Shown here: positions 14,256 through 21,532 of the stretch, one piece after another
How the letters are laid out: every line of letters begins with the position of its first letter
Position numbering within the stretch: position 1 is the stretch's first letter
Assembly: GCA_016292445.1 (NCBI GenBank)
Contig: JAEDIN010000016.1
Location: 1 to 27,313 of the forward strand
DNA: 27,313 bases
Origin: Oscillospiraceae bacterium
GTDB lineage: Bacteria > Bacillota > Clostridia > Oscillospirales > Oscillospiraceae
Reading direction: 5' to 3'
Program-made: the position numbers and the translations under genes
Notes under the pieces: generated by a model
The model's database searches: none
The model's input: the letters and a program-made list of their open reading frames with translations, nothing else
Told to the model about the DNA's origin: nothing

Positions 14256-15578
14256 ATGGTCAACAAAAAGCGCTTAATCATGAACACCGCCCTGCTCACA
14301 GGCTCATCGCTTGCGATGAGTCTGATTTCCATGGCATTTCAGGTCTGGCTGGCCGGCAGGATAGGCTCAGCCGGTATCGGACTTTACCAGCTCGTGCTCT
14401 CCGTATTCTTCCTTTGCACGACCTTTGCAATATCCGGCATACGCTTTGCCGCCACCCGTCTTGTGTCCGAGGAGTTGGGTCACGAGCGAAGCTGGAGCGT
14501 TGCCGCCGCCATGCGCAGGTGCTTTGCTTACAGCCTGTTTTTCGGGCTTAGTGCCATGGCAATACTTCGGAGCTTTGCAGAACCTATCGGCTTTTTGTGG
14601 ATTGGCGATGCGAGAACGGTGCGGTCGCTGAGGCTTATTGCTTTCTCCATGCCGTTTTTGTCGCTGTCCTCGGTCATGTCCGGCTATTTCACTGCCTGCG
14701 GCAGAGTTTGGAAGCCAACCCTCGTGCATTTTTGCGAGCAGCTTCTAACGATCGGCTTTGTCGCCTTTTTTCTCATGCACTCACCGACAGGCGATATTGA
14801 GAAAAATTGCTCCGCCGTCATGCTCGGCAATGTCTGCGGCGATGTAATTTCCTTTGTCTGCATGCTGTCATTCTATCTTGCAGACAGGCACTCTGCCCGC
14901 GACTATTCCGCTCAAAAGCTGAAGCTGACTTCAAGAATGCTCAAAGTGGCTCTGCCGCTGGCAGTTTCCGCCTACGCACGCTCGGCACTTTCGACCTTGG
15001 AGCACCTTCTTGTACCGCGAGGACTTAAGGCGGCAGGCTTTTCTGCCGACCGTGCGCTCTCCGGCTACGGAGTTATTCAAGGCATGGTGCTGCCCATTTT
15101 GTCCTTTCCCGCTTGTATTCTCATGGCATTGGCCGAGCTTATAATACCGGAGCTGACCGAAGCGCAGGTGCGCGGAAACAGCGGAGACATCTCACGCACG
15201 GTAAGCTCGCTAATAAAAAAGGGCCTCGGCTATTCAACTGCCGTTGCCCTTTTGATATTCGTTTTTGCGGATAAGCTCGGTGTCAGGATATATTCCTCAC
15301 CGGAGGCAGGCGACTATCTGCGTCTGCTTGCACCCCTGATTCCGATAATGTACACGGATATGATCGCCGACGGCTGCCTCAAAGGTCTGGGTCAGCAGCT
15401 TTGGTGTATGGGCATCAATTTACTTGATGCCATGCTGGGGGTTCTGCTTGTATGGCAGATTTTGCCTCTGTTTGCTCTCAAGGGCTACATCTGCATCATT
15501 TACTTTAACGAATGCCTGAACTTTGCCCTCAGCCTGCTAAGGCTCAGTAGAGTAACAAAAATCAGGATTATTTCTTAG
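14256..15578 (+). CDS. SpoVB-like oligosaccharide/lipid flippase (MOP superfamily)
   Basis: Polytopic membrane protein of 440 residues with about 12-14 hydrophobic helices, of the MOP superfamily, which includes MurJ, Wzx and the sporulation protein SpoVB. Features such as GIGLYQLVLSV near the second helix and GYFTACGRVWKP near residue 130 are typical of the SpoVB/stage V sporulation B group. It probably moves a lipid-linked precursor across the membrane; the substrate is not visible. The start is uncertain: ATG at 14256 gives a natural N-terminus (MVNKKRLIMN), but neither it nor ATG 14280 has a clear Shine-Dalgarno site, unlike nearly every other gene here. The 3' end overlaps the convergent ribU gene by 11 bp, with no terminator hairpin between them. 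Confidence 0.85.
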   Translation: MVNKKRLIMNTALLTGSSLAMSLISMAFQVWLAGRIGSAGIGLYQLVLSVFFLCTTFAISGIRFAATRLVSEELGHERSWSVAAAMRRCFAYSLFFGLSAMAILRSFAEPIGFLWIGDARTVRSLRLIAFSMPFLSLSSVMSGYFTACGRVWKPTLVHFCEQLLTIGFVAFFLMHSPTGDIEKNCSAVMLGNVCGDVISFVCMLSFYLADRHSARDYSAQKLKLTSRMLKVALPLAVSAYARSALSTLEHLLVPRGLKAAGFSADRALSGYGVIQGMVLPILSFPACILMALAELIIPELTEAQVRGNSGDISRTVSSLIKKGLGYSTAVALLIFVFADKLGVRIYSSPEAGDYLRLLAPLIPIMYTDMIADGCLKGLGQQLWCMGINLLDAMLGVLLVWQILPLFALKGYICIIYFNECLNFALSLLRLSRVTKIRIIS

Positions 15579-16305
15579 AGCTGCGCTCTTGCAGCTTTGC
15601 ATCGCCCTTGTGCAGCAGCGGAGATATTCGCTTATACAAGAGCATGGTCAGCAGCGTGACGATAACGCCCTTAAGGAGGTTAAACGGTACGACCGCAAAC
15701 AGTACGAGCGTTGACACGCTGTTTATTGCTCCGTTGACCTCGCTTCCCATGGCGATGATGGCGTCAAGCGGCATACCGTACAGCTCCGCAAAGGTCGGCA
15801 GCAGGTACACGGCGTTGAACAGGCTTCCGAATACAGTCATAACGGCCGTACCGACTATCATACCGACAAGTGCGGATTTTTTCCCTTTCTTCATGTGGTA
15901 GATTACGGATGCCGGCAAGACAAATGAGCAGCCGACGACGAAGTTTGCAAAGTCACCGACAAAAGCGGTGGTCGTTCCCTTGAACAGCAGCTTGACTATG
16001 ATCTTCAAAAGCTCAGCAACAATACCGGCTACCGGTCCGAGATAGAAGGTGCATATCATAATGGGAATTTCGCTTAAATCGATCTCATAAAAGCTCGGGG
16101 CGAAAAACAGCGGTATTTCGATGAACATCAAAAAGCCCGCCATTGCGGAAAAAATCGCCGTATACGAGATAAAATGCGTGCTTCCGAGCTTTTTTCTGTC
16201 CTTTATGAGCAGCTTTTCAAGCAAAAGCGCAACTGCGAACAGCGCCGCAAAGATTAGAAGGCACATCAGAACGAAGCTAAGGTTTTCTTTGATTGTCTGT
16301 GACAT
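15568..16305 (-). CDS. ribU: Riboflavin ECF transporter substrate-binding subunit
   Basis: Membrane S-component that captures riboflavin and works with a shared ECF ATPase/T module (not in this window). The 245-residue protein has about six hydrophobic helices. Typical RibU features are seen: FYEIDLSEIPIMI near the third helix, a GPVAGIVAELLK segment, FVGDFANFVVGCSFVLPA, and a C-terminal PFNLLKG motif. The FMN riboswitch directly upstream strongly supports riboflavin as the ligand. ATG at 16305 follows GGAGG eight bases upstream; an open frame continues further upstream but runs through the riboswitch and is not coding. An N-terminal helix before the usual core (about 8-30) is an extension relative to minimal RibU. 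Expression should fall when cellular FMN is high. Confidence 0.96.
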   Translation of the reverse strand: MSQTIKENLSFVLMCLLIFAALFAVALLLEKLLIKDRKKLGSTHFISYTAIFSAMAGFLMFIEIPLFFAPSFYEIDLSEIPIMICTFYLGPVAGIVAELLKIIVKLLFKGTTTAFVGDFANFVVGCSFVLPASVIYHMKKGKKSALVGMIVGTAVMTVFGSLFNAVYLLPTFAELYGMPLDAIIAMGSEVNGAINSVSTLVLFAVVPFNLLKGVIVTLLTMLLYKRISPLLHKGDAKLQERSSKK

Positions 16306-16323
16306 GGGTATTTCCTCCACGAA

Positions 16324-16359
16324 TAAAAAATCACCCGAAAGAACAATATCTCTCAGGTG
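16324..16359 (-). terminator. Riboswitch-controlled terminator upstream of ribU
   Basis: On the minus strand, CACCTGAGAG pairs with CTTTCGGGTG (two wobble pairs), followed by ATTTTTT. It lies between the FMN aptamer and the ribU ribosome binding site, as expected for premature termination when FMN is bound. The antiterminator strand is not resolved by eye. Confidence 0.8.
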
Positions 16360-16372
16360 CTCGCACATCGAA

Positions 16373-16481
16373 CATCTTCTTTCATCCAGACTATACTGTC
16401 GGTTCCGGAATTGCACCGGATCATGCCTCTCGGCTCGCGGACTTTACCGCCGGTCGGGTATTTCACCCTGCCCTGAAGATA
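16373..16481 (-). ncRNA. FMN riboswitch (RFN element)
   Basis: The minus strand carries the conserved RFN blocks in order: ATCTTCAGGGCAGGGTGAAA, then CCCGACCGGCGGTAAAGTCC, CGCGAG, a variable arm, CCGGTGCAATTCCGG, ACCGACAGTATAGTCTGGAT and GAAAGAAGAT. ATCTTC at the start pairs with GAAGAT at the end to close the aptamer. It controls ribU by FMN-dependent termination. Confidence 0.98.
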
Positions 16482-16505
16482 TATCGTTTATTCGGTTATG
16501 CCCTT

Positions 16506-16533
16506 ATTATAGTCCTCAAAATCAAAATGTCAA
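16506..16533 (-). promoter_or_regulatory. Promoter of the FMN riboswitch-ribU unit
   Basis: On the minus strand TTGACA (16528-16533), a 16-bp spacer and TATAAT (16506-16511), about 25 bp before the aptamer. Confidence 0.85.
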
Positions 16534-16540
16534 TAGGTCT

Positions 16541-16569
16541 TTGACTTTTCGCTGCGCATTGAATATAAT
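16541..16569 (+). promoter_or_regulatory. Promoter of the YpsA/DUF1273 gene
   Basis: TTGACT (16541-16546), a 17-bp spacer and TATAAT (16564-16569), 22 bp before the start codon. Its -35 lies only 7 bp from the -35 of the divergent ribU promoter, back to back. Confidence 0.85.
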
Positions 16570-16590
16570 ATCCATGAAAGAAGGTGCGCC

Positions 16591-17094
16591 ATGTCTGATT
16601 TCGGCAAAAGCTGCTGCTTTACGGGTCACAGGCCGCAAAAGCTGCCTTGGGGCTATGATGAGCTTGACCCACGCTGCATTGAGTTTAAAAACAAATTGTC
16701 TGCCGTCATTTACGCGGTTTACGAGTCGGGTATCAAGCATTTTATATGCGGAATGGCACTCGGCTGCGATATGTACTGCGCCGAGGCGGTCATCGAGCTC
16801 AAAAAACGCTTTGCCGATATCACACTTGAGGCCGCCGTTCCCTACGACGGGCAGGAGGCAAAATGGGCAGAGTCAAGCCGAAAGCGCTACCGCAGCATTC
16901 TGATGCATTGCGACAAAACCACGCTCATTCAAGACGCCTATTCGCCCGGCTGCATGATGAAGCGAAATAAATACATGGTCGATAATTCAAATGTTCTCAT
17001 CGCCTGCTATAACGGCAGCTCCGGCGGAACATGGAATACGGTAAAATACGCTTTGGAAAGGGACACCGAGATAATACAGGTACCGACAGAGTGA
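16591..17094 (+). CDS. YpsA/DUF1273 family protein (SLOG fold)
   Basis: A 167-residue protein of the DUF1273 family, related to Bacillus subtilis YpsA, whose Rossmann-like SLOG domain is thought to bind nucleotides or nucleotide-derived ligands. Seen: FTGHRPQKLPWGYDE at the start, the glycine motif ICGMALGCDMYCAEAV near 52-67, AVPYDGQEAKW, and the second glycine motif YNGSSGGTWNTVKYA near 142-156. Molecular role is not settled for the family; YpsA has been linked to cell division and stress in Firmicutes. AAGGTG lies four bases before the ATG. It is followed after five bases by the CapA-like pseudogene and may once have shared a transcript with it. Confidence 0.88.
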   Translation: MSDFGKSCCFTGHRPQKLPWGYDELDPRCIEFKNKLSAVIYAVYESGIKHFICGMALGCDMYCAEAVIELKKRFADITLEAAVPYDGQEAKWAESSRKRYRSILMHCDKTTLIQDAYSPGCMMKRNKYMVDNSNVLIACYNGSSGGTWNTVKYALERDTEIIQVPTE

Positions 17095-17099
17095 AGATT

Positions 17100-17736
17100 A
17101 TGAGCAATTTCTTAAAGAGCATTTTTAGCAGCAACAAGACAAGCTATGACACCTGCGCTCCGTACAATTACCCGGAGGTGGACAGAACAGCCGAGGATGT
17201 GCAAAGATATTTCCCCGGTTAGGGCGGCTATTGGCACCGTCCCGGTTCAGCCGACTCCGGCGAGGCGGTGCTGTGCTGCGTGGGCGATTTAATGGGGCAA
17301 GGAATACACCCACACGGTGAGCGACGCGCAGCGTGACATGGCAAAAGAGCTTGCCGACTGCGGTGTGGACTACATCGTAGGTTCCCACACGCACTGTCTG
17401 CAAGCCCGTGAATTTGTCACAAGTGCCGCCGGCAAGGTAGCTCCCGTCGTTTACTCCATGGGTAATTTCATAACCAATGAATCCAAGGAGATTTGCAAGC
17501 ACTCCGGTATTTTGCAGCTCAGGCTGAAAAAGACGGAGTCGGAAATCACCGTGGAGGAGAATTTTATTCCCTGCTATGTGTTCAAGAAATATGACGCGTC
17601 GCGCTATGCGCCGGTGCCCACGATAAGAGAAACGACCGTTGTATCCGACAAGGAATTTCTCATGAAAGCCGACAGGTACATCAGAGATGTGATGTGCATC
17701 GACGCTCCCGTTTCGGTCGATCAAACCGACAAATAA
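17100..17736 (+). pseudogene. CapA-family (poly-gamma-glutamate synthesis type) metallophosphatase, degraded
   Basis: Remains of a CapA/PgsA-like protein. The reading frame from ATG 17100 gives an N-terminus of 40 residues ending at TAG (17220-17222). Past the stop, the same frame continues with GGYWHRPGSADSGEAVLCC and VGDLM; the GDLM is the first metal-site motif of CapA proteins. It then jumps straight to WGKEYTHTVSDAQ in another frame, followed by DYIVGSHTHCLQ and VYSMGNFI, the distal metal-site motifs, and ends at 17736. The middle of the domain, roughly 200 residues in intact family members, is missing, with the join near 17290-17295. A nonsense codon, an internal deletion and a frameshift together make this a clear pseudogene. 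Its last 16 bp overlap the convergent HAD gene. Confidence 0.88.
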
Positions 17737-18362
17737 TTGTATAGATCATCTGCGGTCTCGGCAATGTAAACCGCTCCGTGCTCCTCAAGCTCATTCGGCT
17801 CTGCGTAGCCGAAGCGGACACCGATACAGTCGAGACCGCATTTTTTTGCACCCAGAACATCGTACTTCCTGTCACCTACCATTATCGCCTCATCCGGCGA
17901 AATGCCGAAGCGTTGAAGAACATATTCTATGACCTCCCACTTTTGACCCCGTGTGCCGTCAAACTCCGAGCCGCAGATAAGGTCAAAGTCAGCGGTCATG
18001 TTATAGTGTTCAAGGATGAGCTGTGCCAGGTGCGTCGGCTTGCTCGTAGCAACGGCGAGCTTTTTCCCGTCGGCACGCAGCTTGAGCAAGAGATCGTGCA
18101 TTCCGTCAAAGGGCTTACATTCCATCCAACCGATCGGCCGATAGCGTTCGCGGTAAAGCTCGGTGGCACGCTCGGCCTCGCTTTCGCTCATGCCGTATTT
18201 GAGAGAAAACATCTCCGTCAGCGGAGGACCGGCAAAGCACATAAGCTCACTAAGCTCCGCCTCAATACCCATTTTGTCAAGCGCATACTGCACACATTTT
18301 GTAATTCCCTCGGCAGTGTCAAAAACAGTGCCGTCAAAGTCAAATAATATATAATCTTTCAT
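17721..18362 (-). CDS. HAD family hydrolase, phosphoglycolate phosphatase-like
   Basis: Cytosolic phosphatase of 213 residues. Motif I is DFDGTVFDT (residues 8-16), followed by a helical cap domain (about 17-85), motif II in AVATSKPT, a Lys in RGQKWEVIEYVL, and motif IV GDRKYDVLGAKK. This order and size fit the Gph/PpaX-like subgroup that hydrolyses phosphoglycolate, pyrophosphate or sugar phosphates; the exact substrate cannot be read. ATG at 18362 is chosen because AAGGAG precedes it by nine bases and the DFDGT motif is then at the usual distance from the start; an upstream extension has neither. It appears monocistronic and ends against the CapA pseudogene. Confidence 0.9.
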   Translation of the reverse strand: MKDYILFDFDGTVFDTAEGITKCVQYALDKMGIEAELSELMCFAGPPLTEMFSLKYGMSESEAERATELYRERYRPIGWMECKPFDGMHDLLLKLRADGKKLAVATSKPTHLAQLILEHYNMTADFDLICGSEFDGTRGQKWEVIEYVLQRFGISPDEAIMVGDRKYDVLGAKKCGLDCIGVRFGYAEPNELEEHGAVYIAETADDLYNYLSV

Positions 18363-18447
18363 TTTTTCATTCTCCTTAAAAACAAATAGTAACATCGCCA
18401 CACACACTTGTCAAATGACGCATACAATACAAGAGTGAGGTGGTTAA

Positions 18448-19497
18448 ATGAGTGTTCGGTTTTTCCTCGGAGCAAACTCCGGTGATGGCTTTTACTCACT
18501 TTACGATGAATTTGCCTGCTCAAAGGGAGACCGCCTGTATCTTATAAAAGGCGGTCCGGGCTGCGGTAAATCGACATTTATGAAAAGGCTTGCAGCAAGA
18601 GCCGAAAACTTGGGCTATACCGTTGAATACATACTGTGCTCCGGTGATCCCGAGTCCCTTGACGGCATATACATTCCGGAACTTAAGCTCGGCTTTGCCG
18701 ATGCAACAGAGCCCCATGTTTTAGAGCCGAGGCTGTTTGCGATTGATTGTTGTTATGTCAACTTAGGAGTTTTTTGTTCATGGGCTGACAGCGGCAAGAT
18801 TATCGAATTCACGGCAAGATATAAGCAAATGTATAAAGCGGCTTATGCTTTTTTATCAGCGGCAAGAACAGTCAAAAAAGTTCATATTCCCGGGCTTTTT
18901 GATGAAATAACAATGAAATCAGTTCAAAAACGTGCTGATACCGCTTTGCGCCGTGAGCTCGGAGGAATACATCCGTCCCTTAAAAGCAGCAAGGTCACTA
19001 AACGCTTTATAAGAGGCATAAGCTGCATGGGAGAGATTTGTCTGACCGATACTGTTAATAGATTATGTAAACGAATTTATATTGTCGATGACCGCTTCGG
19101 CCTTGCCGATATTTACCTAAAGCGCATAACAGAGGGTATTGCCGAACGGGGCGATAATGCGCTCATCTGTCCCTCTCCGCTGTGTCCCGATGAGCTGGAT
19201 GCGGTGCTGCTGCCTGAGTACGGGCTTGGCTTTGTGTCGGCAAGTGTAATGCAAATGAAAAAGCCGTGGCGGCATGTCAGACTGGATGCTCTTGTTTCTC
19301 CTGAGGCTCTGAAGGCGCACAGAGCAGAGCTTAAATCGCTCGAAAAGCAGTACCGAAGTCTGCTTGAAAGCGGCATCGGATATCTGAAGCAGGCAAAAAA
19401 ATATCACGACCTGTTAGAGGTCGAGTATAAGCCCTTTATCGACTTTACCGCGCTCGGCGAGTTTACCGAGCATGAGGTCAAGCGGCTTATAGGATAA
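18448..19497 (+). CDS. P-loop ATPase of the PRK06851 type, function unknown
   Basis: A 349-residue soluble protein. It opens with FFLGANSGDGFYSLYDEF, then a Walker A loop GGPGCGKST (residues 35-43), and segments such as YILCSGDPESLDGIYIPEL and DATEPHV that match, from memory, a family of uncharacterised Firmicutes ATPases (PRK06851). A second strand-loop region reads RIYIVDDRFGLADIYLKRI in the C-terminal half. The C-terminus (about 285-345) is helical and possibly coiled coil. GAGGTGG lies before the ATG. The middle (about 18700-19100) is visibly more A/T-rich than its ends and than neighbouring genes. Role unknown; spore-related or stress roles would be guesses. It is followed by a hairpin shared with the convergent J-domain operon. 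Confidence 0.78.
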   Translation: MSVRFFLGANSGDGFYSLYDEFACSKGDRLYLIKGGPGCGKSTFMKRLAARAENLGYTVEYILCSGDPESLDGIYIPELKLGFADATEPHVLEPRLFAIDCCYVNLGVFCSWADSGKIIEFTARYKQMYKAAYAFLSAARTVKKVHIPGLFDEITMKSVQKRADTALRRELGGIHPSLKSSKVTKRFIRGISCMGEICLTDTVNRLCKRIYIVDDRFGLADIYLKRITEGIAERGDNALICPSPLCPDELDAVLLPEYGLGFVSASVMQMKKPWRHVRLDALVSPEALKAHRAELKSLEKQYRSLLESGIGYLKQAKKYHDLLEVEYKPFIDFTALGEFTEHEVKRLIG

Positions 19498-19548
19498 AAA
19501 AAGGTCGATGAAGGGCGGTGCAAGATAGGGATAAACCGCCCTTCATCG
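19494..19548 (-). terminator. Terminator of the J-domain operon, probably shared with the plus-strand ATPase gene
   Basis: A perfect 14-bp stem: CGATGAAGGGCGGT (19506-19519) and ACCGCCCTTCATCG (19535-19548) with a 15-nt loop. In the minus direction it is followed by a run of seven T, so it is a strong terminator there; in the plus direction the tail (GATTATTTA) is weak. Confidence 0.85.
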
Positions 19549-19557
19549 GCTGATTAT

Positions 19558-20208
19558 TTAGCAGCAGCATCCACCCCAAGGGGTGAGGCAGCTAAAACAA
19601 AGATACATATTGCAGCAATCGCTGCACAGTCCGCAGTTGGACATCGTATTGTTGCTGTAATTCGTGTAATAAGTGCCGCCGGACTGGAGCGTTTGCAGCA
19701 ATCTGTTGTATTCGGCGTTATCCGGCGAAAGCTCAACGGCTCGTTTTGCGCTGTCAAGCGCGGCAATTCGGTTTCCGAGGTACATATTTGCGACCGAGTG
19801 GAGATAATACCATCTGCCGTCACGCTCCGCAGCGGGCACCTGCGACAGTGCGGTGAGCGCTTCGTTATATCTGCCGTTGCGTATGTAATTAACCGCTGCG
19901 CGGCATTCCGCCCGCTCCTGCGGCTGCTCATACGCGCCGCCAAAGCCGCTGAAGCCGCCGTAACCGCCATACTGACCGTAGCCTCCGGACTGACCGTATC
20001 CATAACCGCCGTAGCCGTTATTATTTGCCGTGCCGTTTTTTATTTGGTCGTAGGCTGCGTTTATCTCGTTCATCTTCCTTGCCGCCTCCTCGTTGCCGGG
20101 GTTGCGGTCCGGATGATACTTCTTGGCGAGCTCGCGGTATGCCTTCTTTATCTCTTCGTCGCTGGCGTCTCTCGAAACACCGAGGACGGAATAGGGGTCT
20201 TGTACCAT
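19558..20208 (-). CDS. J-domain protein with Gly/Tyr-rich linker, helical repeat and Cys-rich tail
   Basis: A 216-residue co-chaperone-like protein. A J domain occupies about residues 4-60 with the DnaK-stimulating HPD at 32-34. A Gly/Tyr-rich linker follows (about 63-92), then a TPR-like helical segment (about 95-165: AVNYIRNGRYNEALTALSQV, then LYLGNRIAALDSA-like helices ending AVELSPDNAEYN). The tail contains nine Cys in 25 residues, in pairs and a final triple (CGLCSDCC, CFSC, CCC). It lacks the DnaJ zinc-finger repeats and substrate-binding domain, so it is not the housekeeping DnaJ. The tail may bind metal or anchor the protein to a membrane; neither is shown. AGGAG precedes the start at a long spacing of 12 bases. 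It is third in an operon, 17 bp after DUF5685. Confidence 0.88.
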   Translation of the reverse strand: MVQDPYSVLGVSRDASDEEIKKAYRELAKKYHPDRNPGNEEAARKMNEINAAYDQIKNGTANNNGYGGYGYGQSGGYGQYGGYGGFSGFGGAYEQPQERAECRAAVNYIRNGRYNEALTALSQVPAAERDGRWYYLHSVANMYLGNRIAALDSAKRAVELSPDNAEYNRLLQTLQSGGTYYTNYSNNTMSNCGLCSDCCNMYLCFSCLTPWGGCCC

Positions 20209-20225
20209 ATTCAGGCACTGCTCCT

Positions 20226-21050
20226 TTAGTTTTCTTTAATATTATAATGCCGATTGAATTTGCTCCACACACCGGAGCAGAGGATATTTTTAAGTATATC
20301 CGCATCGCGGACAAGTGGGAGCCTGTCAAAATGAAAAACACAGCTTCCCATCAGCATTTGCAGAATGTCACGAAACGACTCCATCTCGTCAAGTCTGCCG
20401 TAGAGCTTCACAAAGGGATTGTACTTATAATAACGCTTATCGTCACGCAGGTCAATGCAGGCGTCCATAACATAGATAAACTGCCCCAATGCCGCGCCAA
20501 GACTCCGAAGCTCATCGCTCCAGCGGTCGGCTTTGTACACAAAAAGCTCCGCCATGAGCTGCCCGAAGCAGCTTGAGGCCTCATCGGGCATCGGCTTAAA
20601 GCTGTCCTCGATTTCCTTGAGCCTTTGCATACTGCTTTTTATCGCTTCGCACTGGCGTGGGTACTTCTCGCAGATTGCCTCATACGATGCCTTCATCAGC
20701 CCTGCCTCGGCAAGAGCTGCGGCGTTAAGGTCATCCTCCCAATCGTCAACACAGTTGAGATAAGCCAGGGCGATGTTCATATCTGCGGCATAGTCTGTTA
20801 TCTCCGACTGCCAATAGCCGCGCTGCTTTACGGGATGGGTCGGGCATCTTGCCTCGCCGTGTAATTCAAAAGGCTCATACAGCGAATTCAGCAGCATGAC
20901 AAGAAAGGTCATATCATATGTCAGCGTCATGCGTGCAAGCAGACCGTGCCGCTCATGCAGAGTATGGCACAATCCGCAATAGCAGGCGTTATAACGCTGC
21001 CGCTGCTCGTCATTGAGCCGTTTTAAATCAGCCGAAACATATCCGAACAT
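20226..21050 (-). CDS. DUF5685 family protein
   Basis: A 274-residue, mainly helical protein of a family without assigned function. Conserved-looking features: CYCGLCHTL (C23, C25, C28) near the N-terminus, LTYDMTFLVMLL near 43-54, RCPTHP near 69, an acidic cluster VDDWEDD (101-107), and a second acidic cluster DACIDLRDDKRYYKYNP (196-212). The paired Asp-rich motifs on helices could bind a divalent metal. ATG at 21050 overlaps the stop of the preceding zinc-ribbon gene (TGATG), so translation is coupled; an earlier ATG at 21080 lies inside that gene and is not favoured. It stands between a zinc-ribbon membrane protein and a J-domain protein. Family name is from recognition of the sequence pattern; function unknown. 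Confidence 0.82.
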   Translation of the reverse strand: MFGYVSADLKRLNDEQRQRYNACYCGLCHTLHERHGLLARMTLTYDMTFLVMLLNSLYEPFELHGEARCPTHPVKQRGYWQSEITDYAADMNIALAYLNCVDDWEDDLNAAALAEAGLMKASYEAICEKYPRQCEAIKSSMQRLKEIEDSFKPMPDEASSCFGQLMAELFVYKADRWSDELRSLGAALGQFIYVMDACIDLRDDKRYYKYNPFVKLYGRLDEMESFRDILQMLMGSCVFHFDRLPLVRDADILKNILCSGVWSKFNRHYNIKEN

Positions 21051-21457
21051 CAGGTTTTGCCCTGGAATGAAGTTCCGCATTTGCGGCAGACGATATTGAT
21101 CTTGCCCTTACCCTTGGGTACTCTTAGTGTAGTGTGGCAGGAAGGGCAGGAAAAGAACCTGTACTCCTTACGCTGAGTCCAACGCTCCTTAATCATTCTG
21201 AACTTTTTAACCGTGTTATAGCGGATGCGCATATAGTTGTTGTTCTCCTGAGTGCGCTTATAGACATTTCTGGAGAACATACGAAAATACACCAGCAGCA
21301 GCAGGACAAAGGAAAGCATCCAAAGCACTCTCGAAACCGCTGTTCCGTTAAAAATCACCGCCATAAGCAGCAGTACAAGACAAAGAACCGAGAACAGCCT
21401 GTTGAGTTGATCGCTGCCGTAGCGTCCCGACATAAATCGGGCAAATTTTTCTCTCAT
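21050..21457 (-). CDS. Small membrane protein with C-terminal zinc ribbon
   Basis: A 135-residue protein with two predicted transmembrane helices (about 21-38 and 44-60), a basic segment (about 62-100) and a C-terminal zinc ribbon with four Cys (CPSCH at 104-108, CRKCG at 124-128). The topology suggests that the basic region and ribbon face the cytoplasm (inference from positive charge after the second helix). Function unknown. ATG at 21457 follows AAGGTGAG. It is first in the three-gene operon with DUF5685 and the J-domain protein; its TGA overlaps the next ATG. It may anchor the complex at the membrane, but nothing in the sequence proves contact. Confidence 0.85.
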   Translation of the reverse strand: MREKFARFMSGRYGSDQLNRLFSVLCLVLLLMAVIFNGTAVSRVLWMLSFVLLLLVYFRMFSRNVYKRTQENNNYMRIRYNTVKKFRMIKERWTQRKEYRFFSCPSCHTTLRVPKGKGKINIVCRKCGTSFQGKT

Positions 21458-21493
21458 CAAAAGCTCACCTTGATCAGTACAATTTAATCACAT

Positions 21494-21502
21494 ATTTTAG
21501 CA
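21494..21502 (-). promoter_or_regulatory. Possible extended -10 promoter of the zinc-ribbon/DUF5685/J-domain operon
   Basis: The minus strand reads TGCTAAAAT, an extended -10 (TGN plus TAAAAT), 36 bp before the start codon. A TTGATA upstream is 20 bp away, too far for a normal -35. Confidence 0.45.
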
Positions 21503-21532
21503 CAGAACTGCTTAAAAAATATCAATAATTTG

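Noticed and set aside
16306..16416. An N-terminal extension of RibU reading through to 16416
   Set aside because: This stretch holds the riboswitch terminator and part of the FMN aptamer, and the GGAGG site supports the start at 16305.
17317..17736. An intact small CapA-like gene starting at 17317
   Set aside because: Family motifs continue upstream of that ATG (WGKEYTHT) and the N-terminal half is present in pieces before it, so it is the tail of a pseudogene.
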